A stretch of DNA of 64,000 bases from Uliginosibacterium flavum (GTDB lineage: Bacteria > Pseudomonadota > Gammaproteobacteria > Burkholderiales > Rhodocyclaceae): NCBI RefSeq assembly GCF_040566545.1, contig NZ_JBEWZI010000007.1, forward strand, positions 124,001-188,000, read 5' to 3'. Shown here piece by piece: positions 1 to 8,708 of this stretch. How positions within the stretch are numbered: position 1 is the first letter of the stretch; every line of letters begins with the position of its first letter. A program made the translations under genes and the position numbers. The notes beneath the pieces are model-generated. The model was not told where the DNA came from. It searched no databases and was given only the letters and a program-made list of their open reading frames with translations.

Positions 1-1
1 C

Positions 2-418
2 GGCTCGAAGTGGTCGGACATCACCTATTCCTCGCGCTTCATCCGCCAGCCCGGCCAACTCGTGCCGCAAGTCAGCCGCTACCTCAAGATCGACACCGAC
101 GAACGTGGCAGTTGCCGGCGCTTTGACGGTGCTCGCTGCGTGGAAAATGACGACATTTTTTCGCTGGCCGAACAGCGCAATGCGCTGGTGGAAAGCGATA
201 GCCGTGCGCAACGCGTGGAGGTCCTGGCTGGCCACGTCGAGATCGTTGGCGACAAGCGCGTGGCGCCCGCCAAGCTGATCGCGGTATTGCAGGAACAGAA
301 AGTGCTGAACCCGACCCCGCCGGAACGCGTCTCCGCCTTCAGCCAGTTGCTGGCGCGGGTGTATCAGGATGATTCATTCCTGAACCAAGGCAGCCTGAAG
401 AGCCGCGCGCAGCCTTGA
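2..418 (+). CDS. C-terminal part of an unrecognised protein (5' end outside window)
   Basis: The frame is open from base 2 to a TGA at 416-418, so the gene begins before the window; an internal ATG/GTG need not be the start. About 138 residues are visible, soluble, with no membrane segment or recognised motif. The last residues (LKSRAQP) are encoded by a copy of the CTGAAGAG palindromic repeat found between genes elsewhere in the window, so the natural C-terminus may have been replaced or extended by repeat insertion. I do not recognise the family. Confidence 0.6.
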   Translation, partial: GSKWSDITYSSRFIRQPGQLVPQVSRYLKIDTDERGSCRRFDGARCVENDDIFSLAEQRNALVESDSRAQRVEVLAGHVEIVGDKRVAPAKLIAVLQEQKVLNPTPPERVSAFSQLLARVYQDDSFLNQGSLKSRAQP

Positions 419-459
419 TCTGCAGGATGGCATGCTGAAGAGGCCTGCCCGTGGCGAGT
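387..459. repeat. CTGAAGAG-family palindromic repeat, pair of half-elements
   Basis: Two CTGAAGAG cores (about 391-398 and 433-440) in GC-rich context, matching cores at about 8.5, 11.05, 17.8, 23.3, 28.6, 47.0, 51.1, 53.6 and 57.95 kb. The first copy lies inside the 3' end of the preceding gene. Confidence 0.55.
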
Positions 460-521
460 TTCGGAGCATAAAGGCCGTACAACGAGTCTGGATGAGGGTC
501 ACTAGCCGACCATCTCCCCAG

Positions 522-596
522 CCCTCTCCCTGCCAGGGAGAGGGAGCCGTTCGGGCCCGCGCAAGGGTTTGCGACTTGCGACTTGCGACTTGCGAC
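522..596. repeat. 11-bp inverted repeat plus heptamer tandem repeat
   Basis: CCCTCTCCCTG (522-532) and its exact reverse complement (534-544) form a hairpin with a one-base loop. At 571-596 the heptamer GCGACTT is repeated more than three times. The same heptamer recurs at 56.3-56.4 kb. The rest of the 419-652 gap holds no gene that I can support. Confidence 0.6.
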
Positions 597-652
597 ACCC
601 GCCCCGCCTTTGACCTTCCCAGTCCCGAATACCCAGTCCCCAGTTCCCGAAT

Positions 653-1510
653 TCACGCCGTCAACATCGCCATCGCCGCAGCCCTGCGCACGCGCGCCTC
701 GTCCAGCAGGCGATTGACGGTTTCGTGCTCGACGCCTTCGAAGGCTTCCTGGCGCCGCGCGATCTGCTCTTCAAGCGAGATGGTGCTGAAGGGGTTCGGT
801 GTACCGGCCGCTGAGTTGGCGAGAAACAGGATGTCGGAGAGCTTGCGCGGAGGCCAGCTGCCAGAGCATTCCTCCTGCTCATCCAGCGCCTCGGTAATGA
901 GCTCCGGCGTCCCGAGCGAGCGCAGCACGGCTTGGCTCACGCGGCGATCCCAGTAGAGAATGAAGTCGGCCATCTCGCTCTGTTCTTCCAGCAGTTCCGG
1001 GAAATCGTGTACCCGTGAGAGCAGGTAAAACTGGCCGATGTCATGCACCATGCCGGCCAGCAAAGCGGTGTCGGGCTGCGGACTTTCCAGCGAAATGGAC
1101 ACCGAATAGGCCAGCGAGGCCACATCCAGCGAGTGGCGCCAGAGCTGATCAGCGAGACGCCAGACCGGGGCGAACTCACTGGCCGTGGCGAGCTGATCGC
1201 CGATCACCGCCAAAGCCAGGGTGCGTGCGTTATTCACACCGACGCGCATCAGCGCGCGCTGCACGTCGGTGACCTCGACCCCGCTGGGATTGAAGAACAC
1301 CGAGTTGGCCATGCGCAGCAGCTTCACCGACAGCAGCGGCTCCAGGCTGATCACCTTGGAGACCGAGGACAGGCTGGAATCGGGCTGCTCCAGCGCGCGG
1401 CGGATTTTCACGGCCGCCTGCATGCTGGTCGGGAATACCAGTTCGCCCGCTTTCAATTCTTTTTCGATGGCGGCGCTGAACGCCGCACGCCGGTCGCTGG
1501 TCTCACTCAT
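653..1510 (-). CDS. HDOD domain protein
   Basis: The 285-residue protein carries an HDOD domain over roughly residues 20-220. This is a catalytically inactive relative of HD phosphohydrolases found in bacterial signalling proteins. Visible features are the FPTSMQAAVKIRRAL opening helix, ISLEPLLSVKLLRMANS, and the LAGMVHDIGQF segment. HDOD proteins usually act as cytoplasmic adaptors in signalling, cell-cycle or motility control; no partner is indicated here. The ATG at 1510 is preferred because AAGGG lies just upstream; an in-frame start at 1561 would add 17 residues unlike the family. It is divergent from prlC, about 105 bp away. Confidence 0.85.
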   Translation of the reverse strand: MSETSDRRAAFSAAIEKELKAGELVFPTSMQAAVKIRRALEQPDSSLSSVSKVISLEPLLSVKLLRMANSVFFNPSGVEVTDVQRALMRVGVNNARTLALAVIGDQLATASEFAPVWRLADQLWRHSLDVASLAYSVSISLESPQPDTALLAGMVHDIGQFYLLSRVHDFPELLEEQSEMADFILYWDRRVSQAVLRSLGTPELITEALDEQEECSGSWPPRKLSDILFLANSAAGTPNPFSTISLEEQIARRQEAFEGVEHETVNRLLDEARVRRAAAMAMLTA

Positions 1511-1615
1511 CGCCGCACCCTTCCATACAGTTTTTGCTGTGGTCTTTGCAGTTGACGGCACAATGTCACCTGAACTTCAGCCCGCTCCCCGCTTTTTGCC
1601 CAAGGCCGCATAAAA

Positions 1616-3670
1616 ATGACCTCCCCGCTCCTCGACTTCTCGGTTCTGCCCCGTTTTGATGCCATCCAGCCCGAGGCCGTCGGCCCGGCCATTCGCCCGC
1701 TGCTGGAGGCCGGCCGTGCCCTGATCGCCCGCCAGACCAGCACCGAAGTGCCTGCCAGCTGGGACGCCTTCGTCGCTCCGCTGGTCGATGGCGGCGAACA
1801 GCTGTCGCGCGCCTGGGGCATCGTCGGTCACCTGCACAGCGTCATGGACACCCCGCCCTGGCGCGAGGCGTACAACGAATTGCTGCCCGAAGTGACGCGC
1901 TATTATTCCGAGCTGGGCCAGAATCTGGCGCTCTTCGCCAAGTACAAGGCGATCCGCGAAAGCAGCGAATTCGCCACGCTAAGCCCGACGCGCCAGCGCA
2001 TCATCGACAACGAGATCCGCGACTTCCGCCTGTCCGGTGCGGAGCTGCCGGAAGAGCAGAAACCTCGCTTCCAGGCCATTCAGGAAGAACTGGCCGCGCT
2101 GGCCGCCAAATTCTCGGAAAACGTCCTCGATGCGACCAACGCCTACACCGAACAGGTGCTTGAAGAAGCCCGCCTGGCGGCCCTTCCCGAGGATGTCAAA
2201 AGTGCCGCCCGGGCTGCGGCGGAACGCGCCGGCAAGCCGGGCTGGATCTTCACGCTGCACATGCCGTCCTATTTCCCGATCATGCAGTACGCCGAAGACC
2301 GCGAGCTGCGCAGTCGCATGTATCGCGCCTCCGCTACCCGCGCTTCGGAATTTTCGGCCGAAGCAGATCATCCGGAATGGGACAACGCACCGCTGATCGC
2401 CCGCATCATCGCCCTGCGCACGGAGCAGGCCCGGATGCTCGGCTTCGCCAACTTCGCCGAGGTCTCGCTGCAACCCAAGATGGCCGAATCACCCGCGCAG
2501 GTACTGGGCTTCCTGCGCGATCTGGCGGTCAAGGCCAAACCCTTCGCCGAACGCGACATGCGCGAGCTGCGCGAATTCGCCGCCAGCGAACTGAAGCTCG
2601 CCGATCTGCAGGCCTGGGACATTACCTGGGCCTCGGAAAAACTGCGTCAGGCGCGCTACAGCTACTCCGATCAGGAAGTGAAGCAGTATTTCCCGGAGCC
2701 GCGCGTGATTGCCGGACTCTTCAGCGTGGTCGAGAAGCTCTTCGGCGTGAGCATCCGCGAAGATCAGGCGCCGGTGTGGCATGAGGACGTGCGCTTCTTC
2801 CGCATCGAACGCGATGGCCAACTCATCGGCCAGTTCTACTTCGATCTGCATGCGCGCGATACCAAACGCGGCGGCGCCTGGATGAACAGCGCGATCAGCC
2901 GCCGCCGCACCGCCGACGGCATCCAGACGCCGCTGGCCTATCTGGTGTGCAACTTCCCCGGCCCGGTGGATGGCAAACCGGCGACGTTCAGCCACGACGA
3001 CGTGCAGACCCTGTTCCACGAGACCGGTCATGGTCTGCATCACCTGCTCACTCAGGTCGAAGACCTGTGGGTATCGGGCATCTCCGGCGTGGAATGGGAT
3101 GCGGTCGAGCTGCCGAGCCAGTTCATGGAGAATTTCTGCTGGGAATGGGATGTGGTGCGCGACATGAGCGGCCATGTGGACACGGGCGAGCCGCTGCCAC
3201 GCGCACTTTTCGACAAGATGATCGCCGCCAAGAACTTCCAGAGCGGCATGCAGACCGTCCGGCAGCTTGAATTTGCACTCTTCGACCTGCGCCTGCACCA
3301 TGACTGGCAACTTGATCCGGCCGTCGGTGTGCAACCCTTGCTGGATGAAGTGCGGCGTGAAGTGGCAGTCAATTTCCCGCCCGCCTGGAATCGTTTCGCC
3401 AACAGCTTCAGCCATATTTTTGCCGGCGGCTACTGCGCTGGTTACTACAGTTACAAGTGGGCCGAAGTCTTGTCGGCAGACGCTTTCGCCGCCTTCGAGG
3501 AAGCCCGCCCGGCCGGTGGCAGCGTGCTCGATCCGGTGACCGGCGCGCGTTACCTGGCCGAGATTCTGTCGGTAGGCGGTTCGCGCCCGGCACTGGCTTC
3601 GTTCAAAGCCTTCCGGGGCCGCGAACCGCAGCCGGATGCGCTGTTGCGCCACTTGGGCATGAGCGCCTGA
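1616..3670 (+). CDS. prlC: Oligopeptidase A, M3 family zinc metallopeptidase
   Basis: A cytosolic zinc peptidase that degrades short peptides, including cleaved signal peptides. The 684-residue length is normal for the family. The zinc-binding HExxH motif is present as HETGH at residues 468-472, with the downstream ESxxMENFCWEW-like region that supplies the third zinc ligand. The N-terminal part is helical, as in the thimet oligopeptidase fold. It is followed after 25 bp by a small secreted protein gene and could be co-transcribed with it. The identification is firm; the symbol follows the enterobacterial orthologue (also opdA). Confidence 0.95.
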   Translation: MTSPLLDFSVLPRFDAIQPEAVGPAIRPLLEAGRALIARQTSTEVPASWDAFVAPLVDGGEQLSRAWGIVGHLHSVMDTPPWREAYNELLPEVTRYYSELGQNLALFAKYKAIRESSEFATLSPTRQRIIDNEIRDFRLSGAELPEEQKPRFQAIQEELAALAAKFSENVLDATNAYTEQVLEEARLAALPEDVKSAARAAAERAGKPGWIFTLHMPSYFPIMQYAEDRELRSRMYRASATRASEFSAEADHPEWDNAPLIARIIALRTEQARMLGFANFAEVSLQPKMAESPAQVLGFLRDLAVKAKPFAERDMRELREFAASELKLADLQAWDITWASEKLRQARYSYSDQEVKQYFPEPRVIAGLFSVVEKLFGVSIREDQAPVWHEDVRFFRIERDGQLIGQFYFDLHARDTKRGGAWMNSAISRRRTADGIQTPLAYLVCNFPGPVDGKPATFSHDDVQTLFHETGHGLHHLLTQVEDLWVSGISGVEWDAVELPSQFMENFCWEWDVVRDMSGHVDTGEPLPRALFDKMIAAKNFQSGMQTVRQLEFALFDLRLHHDWQLDPAVGVQPLLDEVRREVAVNFPPAWNRFANSFSHIFAGGYCAGYYSYKWAEVLSADAFAAFEEARPAGGSVLDPVTGARYLAEILSVGGSRPALASFKAFRGREPQPDALLRHLGMSA

Positions 3671-3695
3671 TTTTTGGATCTGGAGAATTGATTCG

Positions 3696-4157
3696 ATGAA
3701 AATAGCCTGCATCGCACTGAGCCTCGTCACCCTGCTCGCATCCCTGAGCGCCGGTGCCGAGGTCTACCGCTGGACCGACAAGAACGGCAAAGCCAATTAC
3801 TCCGATTTGCCACCGCCAGAAGCTGACGCGCAAGCGCGCCGCCTCTACGACAGCAAGATTGAACAGGACAAGCTGCCCTTCGAAACCAAGCAGGCCGCCG
3901 AGCGCTTCCCGATCACCCTGTATGTCGATGAGAGCTGCAAGGAGCATTGCGCCACCGCCCGCCAGTGGCTGCAGAAACGCAAGGCGCCGTTCAGCGAGAA
4001 AATCCTCAAGACCGCTGAAGACGGTGATGCCCTCAAGCAACTGAGCGGCAAGAAAGAGATTTTCCTGCCCTCCGTCACCGTCGGCCGCAAATTCATTGAA
4101 GGCTTTGAACCTGGCGCCTGGGGCACGGCACTCGACACGGCAGGCTATCCAAAATAA
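3696..4157 (+). CDS. Periplasmic DUF4124/glutaredoxin-like protein
   Basis: The 153-residue protein begins with a Sec signal peptide (about residues 1-20, cleavage near AGA-EV). The DUF4124 signature EVYRWTDKNGKANYSD follows. Residues 70-150 have a thioredoxin/glutaredoxin-like fold, indicated by ITLYVDESC and LPSVTVGRKFIEGF. The usual CxxC is replaced by CKEHC (three residues between cysteines), so redox activity is uncertain. Such proteins are common in betaproteobacteria and their substrates are unknown. The ATG at 3696 is preceded by GGAG (3682-3685). Confidence 0.8.
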   Translation: MKIACIALSLVTLLASLSAGAEVYRWTDKNGKANYSDLPPPEADAQARRLYDSKIEQDKLPFETKQAAERFPITLYVDESCKEHCATARQWLQKRKAPFSEKILKTAEDGDALKQLSGKKEIFLPSVTVGRKFIEGFEPGAWGTALDTAGYPK

Positions 4158-4215
4158 GACCAGGGGCTCAGTCGCAATCTAGCCTGAGCTCCGTCACGCA
4201 GCGCCTCACCTCCTC

Positions 4216-4611
4216 ATGAAAAGTTTCATCCTGGATTGCCTGGGCGCGATCGCCATTGTCGCGATCGCCTCCCTGACCGTCCCTTTCTTTGCCGATTACC
4301 GCGCCCGTGCCGAATCCGGCGGCTGGCTGGCCCAAATGCAGGACACCCAGCAGCTCATCGCCGCACGCGCCTTGAAAGCCGGAACGCTGAGCGGCGCAGG
4401 CATTGGCATCGACACGCCCCAGCTGGAATCGAGCGTGCCGGATCTGCTCCGCATCGAAGACAGCGGCATGATCATCATCAAGGGCGGGCATGCGGGGCAA
4501 ACCCTCCTGCTGATCCCCGCCCTGAGCGAAGGCCGCATCAGCTGGACCTGCATCGGCGGGCCGGATGACGCCGTGCCGGAGCACTGCCGGATTGCCATGC
4601 CTCAGTCCTGA
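4216..4611 (+). CDS. Type IV pilin-like protein lacking a prepilin peptidase motif
   Basis: The 131-residue protein has one N-terminal hydrophobic helix (residues 4-25). The helix ends in VPFFADYRARAE, close to the IPAYQDYTARAQ transition of major type IV pilins. The C-terminus has WTCIGG and PEHCR, placed like the disulfide-bonded D-region of pilins. The usual GFTLIE processing site is missing: the helix starts directly after MKSFILDCLG. This suggests a divergent pilin-fold protein that is membrane-anchored rather than processed. It stands apart from other pilus genes. The fold assignment is by inspection only. Confidence 0.6.
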   Translation: MKSFILDCLGAIAIVAIASLTVPFFADYRARAESGGWLAQMQDTQQLIAARALKAGTLSGAGIGIDTPQLESSVPDLLRIEDSGMIIIKGGHAGQTLLLIPALSEGRISWTCIGGPDDAVPEHCRIAMPQS

Positions 4612-4687
4612 GCTCAACTCTGATCCAGCCGCGACCGGGCTCTGACTGCTAGACTTCCGCTCTCCCGCACCCCAACAATTTATCGTC

Positions 4688-5491
4688 ATGCCCATGCTTG
4701 CACGCCCCGCCTTCGATTACGCGCTGCTGCTCAGCCAGCTGGGCACAGCACGGGCGCGCTTCGATGTGGACTGGCTGGCTGAGTGCAGCTCCACCAACAC
4801 GGTGCTGCAGGAACGCGCGGCCAAGGGCGCGGCCTCCGGATCGGTGCTGGTGGCCGACGTGCAGACCGCCGGGCGCGGGCGGCGTGGCCGCAGCTGGCTG
4901 TCCTCGCCGGACAACAGCCTGACTTTTTCCTTGCTCTGGCGCCTGCCACCAGCGGTGCGTAGCGCGGGCCTCAGCCTCGCCGTCGGGCTAGCCGTGGCAC
5001 AGGCGCTGGAAAGCCTCGGCGCGCGCGGTGTCGGCCTCAAGTGGCCCAATGACATCTGGTTGCTGGGGCAAAAACTTGGCGGCGTGCTGATCGAAGTCGC
5101 CTTCGACAGCAACGGACTCGGCCTGATCATCGGCATCGGGCTGAACCTGCGCCACGATGCGGAACTTGAAACCCAGCTGGGCCACGCCAGCGCCGCCCTG
5201 AGTGACGAAGACCTCCTCCTGCCACGCGAAGTGGTGCTGGGCGCCGTGCTGCGCGAGTTGGCCAGCGTGCTCGATCGCTTCGGCAGTGAAGGCTTCACGG
5301 CTCTGCGCGCCGCCTGGTGCGCACGCAATGCCCTGCTCGGCCTGCCGGTGCGGGTCAGTTCGGAAAGCGGCGAACATCTGGGCAACTGCGGTGATGTCGC
5401 GGCCGACGGTGCGCTGATCCTGCACACGGCCTACGGCGCCCATCTGCTGATTACGGGCGGCGACGTCAGCCTCGCCCCGATGAGTCGCTGA
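4688..5491 (+). CDS. birA: Biotin--[acetyl-CoA-carboxylase] ligase
   Basis: Activates biotin with ATP and transfers it to the biotin carboxyl carrier protein of acetyl-CoA carboxylase. The 267-residue protein shows the biotinyl-AMP loop GRGRRG (residues 62-67), the KWPND motif (118-122), and the LGGVLIE strand. There is no N-terminal helix-turn-helix, so unlike E. coli BirA it should not repress biotin genes. It is followed by coaX after one base, suggesting translational coupling. The start could also be the ATG six bases downstream. Confidence 0.93.
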   Translation: MPMLARPAFDYALLLSQLGTARARFDVDWLAECSSTNTVLQERAAKGAASGSVLVADVQTAGRGRRGRSWLSSPDNSLTFSLLWRLPPAVRSAGLSLAVGLAVAQALESLGARGVGLKWPNDIWLLGQKLGGVLIEVAFDSNGLGLIIGIGLNLRHDAELETQLGHASAALSDEDLLLPREVVLGAVLRELASVLDRFGSEGFTALRAAWCARNALLGLPVRVSSESGEHLGNCGDVAADGALILHTAYGAHLLITGGDVSLAPMSR

Positions 5492-5492
5492 C

Positions 5493-6245
5493 ATGTTCCT
5501 GCTCATCGATGCCGGCAATTCCCGCGTCAAGATCGCCTGCCATGACGGCAGCCACTGGCTGCTGCGCAGCGCGCTGGACGATGTGACGCAACTACTCGCC
5601 AGCCTGCCGGCCGGCTTCCGGCCGCAACGCATCCTCATTGCGAATGTCGCCGGGCCCGCCATGGCGGAACGCCTGCAGCAGGCGCTGGCCGGCTTTTCCG
5701 CGCCCGTCGAATGGCTGCAGGCCAGCGCAACGCGCTGCGGCCTGCGCTGCGACTACGCCCAGCCCGCTCAGCTCGGCCCGGATCGTTGGGCGGCCGCCAT
5801 CGGCGCCTGGCAGCAGCTTCGCGCGGACTGCCTCGTGGTGTGTGCCGGCACCGCCACCACCGTGGACATCGTGCGCCAGCCGGGCATCTTCGCCGGAGGC
5901 TGCATCCTGCCGGGGCTGGATCTGATGCTTGAGGCCCTCTCCTCGAAGACCGCTGCCCTGCCTCGTGCTCAGGGCTGCCTACCCGTAGAAGCCCTGTTGA
6001 CGCCGCCCACCGAGACCCATGCCGCGATTCGTACCGGCTGTCTGCACGCACAGCTCGGTGCCATCGAACGCATGGTAGCCCTGCTGCCGGCTAACGCGCC
6101 GATCCTGCTGGCCGGTGGCCATGCCGAAGCGCTAGCGCCGCATCTGGGCGCGCGCGCCCGTTTGCAGCCCTGGCTGATCATGGATGGCCTGCTCGCCATC
6201 GCGACAGAATCCGGCAAAAACGCAACAACCGGCGAGAGTTCCTGA
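5493..6245 (+). CDS. coaX: Type III pantothenate kinase
   Basis: Catalyses the first step of CoA synthesis, ATP-dependent phosphorylation of pantothenate. The 250-residue protein has the ASKHA-fold phosphate-binding motif LIDAGNSRVK at its N-terminus, the GPDRWAA motif near residue 92, and CAGTATTVD near residue 117. The family is insensitive to CoA feedback. The gene lies directly downstream of birA, a standard betaproteobacterial arrangement, and coaE (last CoA step) lies 0.7 kb further on. Confidence 0.94.
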   Translation: MFLLIDAGNSRVKIACHDGSHWLLRSALDDVTQLLASLPAGFRPQRILIANVAGPAMAERLQQALAGFSAPVEWLQASATRCGLRCDYAQPAQLGPDRWAAAIGAWQQLRADCLVVCAGTATTVDIVRQPGIFAGGCILPGLDLMLEALSSKTAALPRAQGCLPVEALLTPPTETHAAIRTGCLHAQLGAIERMVALLPANAPILLAGGHAEALAPHLGARARLQPWLIMDGLLAIATESGKNATTGESS

Positions 6246-6292
6246 CAAGAAGGCTTGGTAGCCACCCGGCAGCACGCGATAATCACGGACTT

Positions 6293-6979
6293 ATGAAGAC
6301 CCTGCGCCCATTTTTCTATTTGCTGCTCGCTGCCAACATCATGCTGGCAACGCTATCAGCCCTGCCCCTGTTGGGCTTTCAGTTGCCTTGGGCGCCGACC
6401 GGCGAGGCAGATCGCCTCACCCGCCAGCTCACCCCTGAAAACATCCAGATCATTGCGACCGCGCCCACGGCAGTATCCACCAGCGCGGGTATCCCTCCCG
6501 CACAAAGCCCGAACACGATCAGCTGCATCGCGCTGCGCAATCTCAACCTGGAAGCCACCCAGCAAATTTCCGAACAAGCCGCCCGCCAGGGCGACGGACT
6601 GGCGGTGCGTCTGATCGGCGTCACGCCCACCTCCTATTGGGTGAATATCCCGCCCAACGGCGGCAAGGATGGCGCCACCAAGCGCGGTGAAATTCTCGCC
6701 AAGGCGGGCATCGAGGATTACATCATCGTGCGCGACAGCGGCCCTACCCAGTTTGCCATCTCGCTGGGCCTGTTCCGCAGCGAAGAAGCCGCCAATCGCC
6801 TGATCGAACAACTCAAGAAGAAGAACATCAAATCCGCCCGCATCACGGTGCGCGACAACACCAACAACAACGCCCGCGCCGAAATCAGTGGCCGCAATGA
6901 ATTTCTGGAACCGCTGATCACGGACTTCCTGACAACGCACGCCGATGCGCAGCGCGATGTCTGCAGCAACACACCGTAA
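6293..6979 (+). CDS. SPOR domain protein, membrane-anchored
   Basis: The 228-residue protein has an N-terminal membrane helix (about residues 7-28). A low-complexity linker follows, then a SPOR-type domain (about 85-190), with YWVNIPPNGG and FAISLGLFRSEEAANRL as the two recognisable strand/helix pairs. SPOR domains bind denuded septal peptidoglycan, so a role in the cell envelope or division is likely. It lies between coaX and coaE, and its 3' end overlaps the start of coaE. Confidence 0.78.
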   Translation: MKTLRPFFYLLLAANIMLATLSALPLLGFQLPWAPTGEADRLTRQLTPENIQIIATAPTAVSTSAGIPPAQSPNTISCIALRNLNLEATQQISEQAARQGDGLAVRLIGVTPTSYWVNIPPNGGKDGATKRGEILAKAGIEDYIIVRDSGPTQFAISLGLFRSEEAANRLIEQLKKKNIKSARITVRDNTNNNARAEISGRNEFLEPLITDFLTTHADAQRDVCSNTP

Positions 6980-7592
6980 TTTCATCGTCGGCCTGACGGG
7001 CGGCATCGGTAGCGGCAAAAGCACCGTCGCCCAGGGCTTTGCGGCGCACGGCGTCTGCGTCGTCGATGCAGACGAAATCGCCCACCAACTCACCGCTCCG
7101 GGTGGTGCGGCCATGCCGGCCATCACCGCCGAGTTCGGTCAAACAATGCAGCAAGCCGATGGCGCAATGGATCGCGCCGCAATGCGCCAACTGGTGTTCA
7201 CCGACAGCAGCGCCCGCAGCCGCCTTGAAGCGATTCTGCATCCCATGATCCGCACCGAATGCGCGACGCAACTGGCGCGGGCCAGCTCGCCCTACGCACT
7301 GCTGATGGTGCCGCTGCTGATCGAATCTGCGGCTTATCGCGCGCGCTGCGACCGAATTCTGGTCGTCGATTGCCCGCCGGAAATCCAGCTCCAGCGCCTC
7401 ATGGCCCGCAGCGCCTTGAGTGAAGCGGAGGCGCGCCGCATCATGGCCGCCCAGACCAGCCGGGAAGCACGCCTGGCCGCGGCCACCGAGGTCATCGACA
7501 ACTCCGGAGAACATGCTGCACTGCAAGCCCGGATTGATGCTCTGCACCAGCACTATCTCCTTGAATCTGCAAAGCCATTTGTCAAATCTTGA
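6957..7592 (+). CDS. coaE: Dephospho-CoA kinase
   Basis: Catalyses the final step of CoA synthesis, phosphorylation of the 3' hydroxyl of dephospho-CoA. The Walker A motif GLTGGIGSGKST is at the N-terminus, followed by DADEIAHQL and a VPLLIES segment typical of CoaE. The ATG at 6957 is chosen; one at 6945 adds four residues and neither has a good ribosome-binding site. The gene overlaps the end of the SPOR gene, suggesting coupling. It is followed by zapD, as in many proteobacteria. Confidence 0.92.
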   Translation: MSAATHRNFIVGLTGGIGSGKSTVAQGFAAHGVCVVDADEIAHQLTAPGGAAMPAITAEFGQTMQQADGAMDRAAMRQLVFTDSSARSRLEAILHPMIRTECATQLARASSPYALLMVPLLIESAAYRARCDRILVVDCPPEIQLQRLMARSALSEAEARRIMAAQTSREARLAAATEVIDNSGEHAALQARIDALHQHYLLESAKPFVKS

Positions 7593-7657
7593 TGTTATGA
7601 TGCGCCAGCACTTTGGCCCGAATGCGCACAACATCCAGACAAGAACAGCGAATTGCG

Positions 7658-8413
7658 GTGATTACCTACGAATATCCTCTGAGCGAACGCATCCGCACAT
7701 TGCTGCGCCTGGAAGACCTGTTCGACAAGGTGCAGCATTTCTCGCTCTCTGACGGCGCCTACGAACACCACGCAGCGCTGCTCGCCCTCTTCGAAATCCT
7801 TGATGTTGCCGGCCGTGCCGACCTGAAGGTCGATCTGGTTCAGGAACTTGAACGCCAGCGTCAGATCCTGCTGGCCTTCCGCGACAATCCACAAATCTCT
7901 GAAGAAGCCCTGTCCGGCGCACTCTACGAAATCGAACACGCCAGCAGCGCGCTGCTGACTATGGCCGGACGCGTTGGTCAGTATCTGCGTGAATCCGAAT
8001 GGCTGATGGCAATCCGCTCGCGCGCCGGCATCCCTGGCGGCGTATGCGAATTCGATCTGCCGTCCTATCACTACTGGCTCAACCGCGATGCCGACAAACG
8101 TCAGCACGACATCCACGGCTGGCTCGCGCCGATGCTGCCGATTCGTGATGGCCTGACCATCATCCTGCGCCTGCTGCGTGACAGCGGCCGCGTCGAGAAT
8201 CAAGTCGCCAAACGCGGCGGCTACCAGATCATGATGACTGGCCGCCACGCCCAGCTGGTGCGCGTACGCCTTGAACGCGAAGCCGGCGTACTGCCGGAGA
8301 TCAGCGCCAACAAATACGCTTTCAACATCCGCTTCGTGACCCCGGATCTCACCGCGCGTGCGCGTCTGGCGGAAACCGACATTCCCTTCGAGCTGACCTT
8401 CTGCAGCCTGTAA
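7658..8413 (+). CDS. zapD: Cell division protein ZapD
   Basis: ZapD binds the C-terminal tail of FtsZ and cross-links protofilaments in the Z-ring. The GTG at 7658 gives the conserved beginning VITYEYPLSERIRTLLRLEDLF, which is where family members start; an upstream in-frame ATG at 7613 would add 15 atypical residues. The resulting 251 residues match the family length. The gene usually found next, yacG, is absent. A terminator follows immediately. Confidence 0.92.
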   Translation: MITYEYPLSERIRTLLRLEDLFDKVQHFSLSDGAYEHHAALLALFEILDVAGRADLKVDLVQELERQRQILLAFRDNPQISEEALSGALYEIEHASSALLTMAGRVGQYLRESEWLMAIRSRAGIPGGVCEFDLPSYHYWLNRDADKRQHDIHGWLAPMLPIRDGLTIILRLLRDSGRVENQVAKRGGYQIMMTGRHAQLVRVRLEREAGVLPEISANKYAFNIRFVTPDLTARARLAETDIPFELTFCSL

Positions 8414-8428
8414 GCCCCGCCACACAGC

Positions 8429-8458
8429 AAAAAGCCCGGTTCGAGAACCGGGCTTTTT
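8429..8458 (+). terminator. Rho-independent terminator of the coaX-coaE-zapD block
   Basis: A perfect 14-bp stem (8429-8442 with 8445-8458; GC core AGCCCGGTTC) with a two-base loop, ending in a T-run. It lies 15 bp after the zapD stop. The A-run on the other side makes it potentially bidirectional. Confidence 0.92.
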
Positions 8459-8491
8459 GTATTTTGGCGCTGCCTGTAGAGCCGTATACCG

Positions 8492-8542
8492 CCTTGCTCT
8501 GCAGCATGCATGCCTGAAGAGGCTTGTCAGGCGCGGCTCTTG
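8492..8542. repeat. CTGAAGAG-family palindromic repeat
   Basis: Contains ATGCCTGAAGAGGC and, downstream, CGCGGCTCT, an imperfect version of the two arms seen at 53.6 and 57.95 kb. Confidence 0.5.
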
Positions 8543-8603
8543 GGGTAGAGCGATTTTCAGATCAAAGGCTGAGAGTTTTTCCAAATGGCGCGATCCGTTT
8601 TCC

Positions 8604-8660
8604 GTAGGAGCGGCTTTAGCCGCGAATCACGCGCGCATTCGCGGCTAAAGCCGCTCCTAC
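8604..8660. repeat. REPIN-like element (two inverted REP units)
   Basis: A perfect 24-bp inverted repeat (8604-8627 and 8637-8660) around a 9-bp loop. Each arm begins GTAGGAGCGGC and is itself palindromic (AGCGGCTTTAGCCGC). This is the structure of REP doublets mobilised by RAYT transposases in other proteobacteria. No RAYT gene is in the window. Confidence 0.88.
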
Positions 8661-8708
8661 AAAGCCCTCTCAATCCTCATTGCTCAGACCTCAGCCGCAG
8701 GCTGCGGC

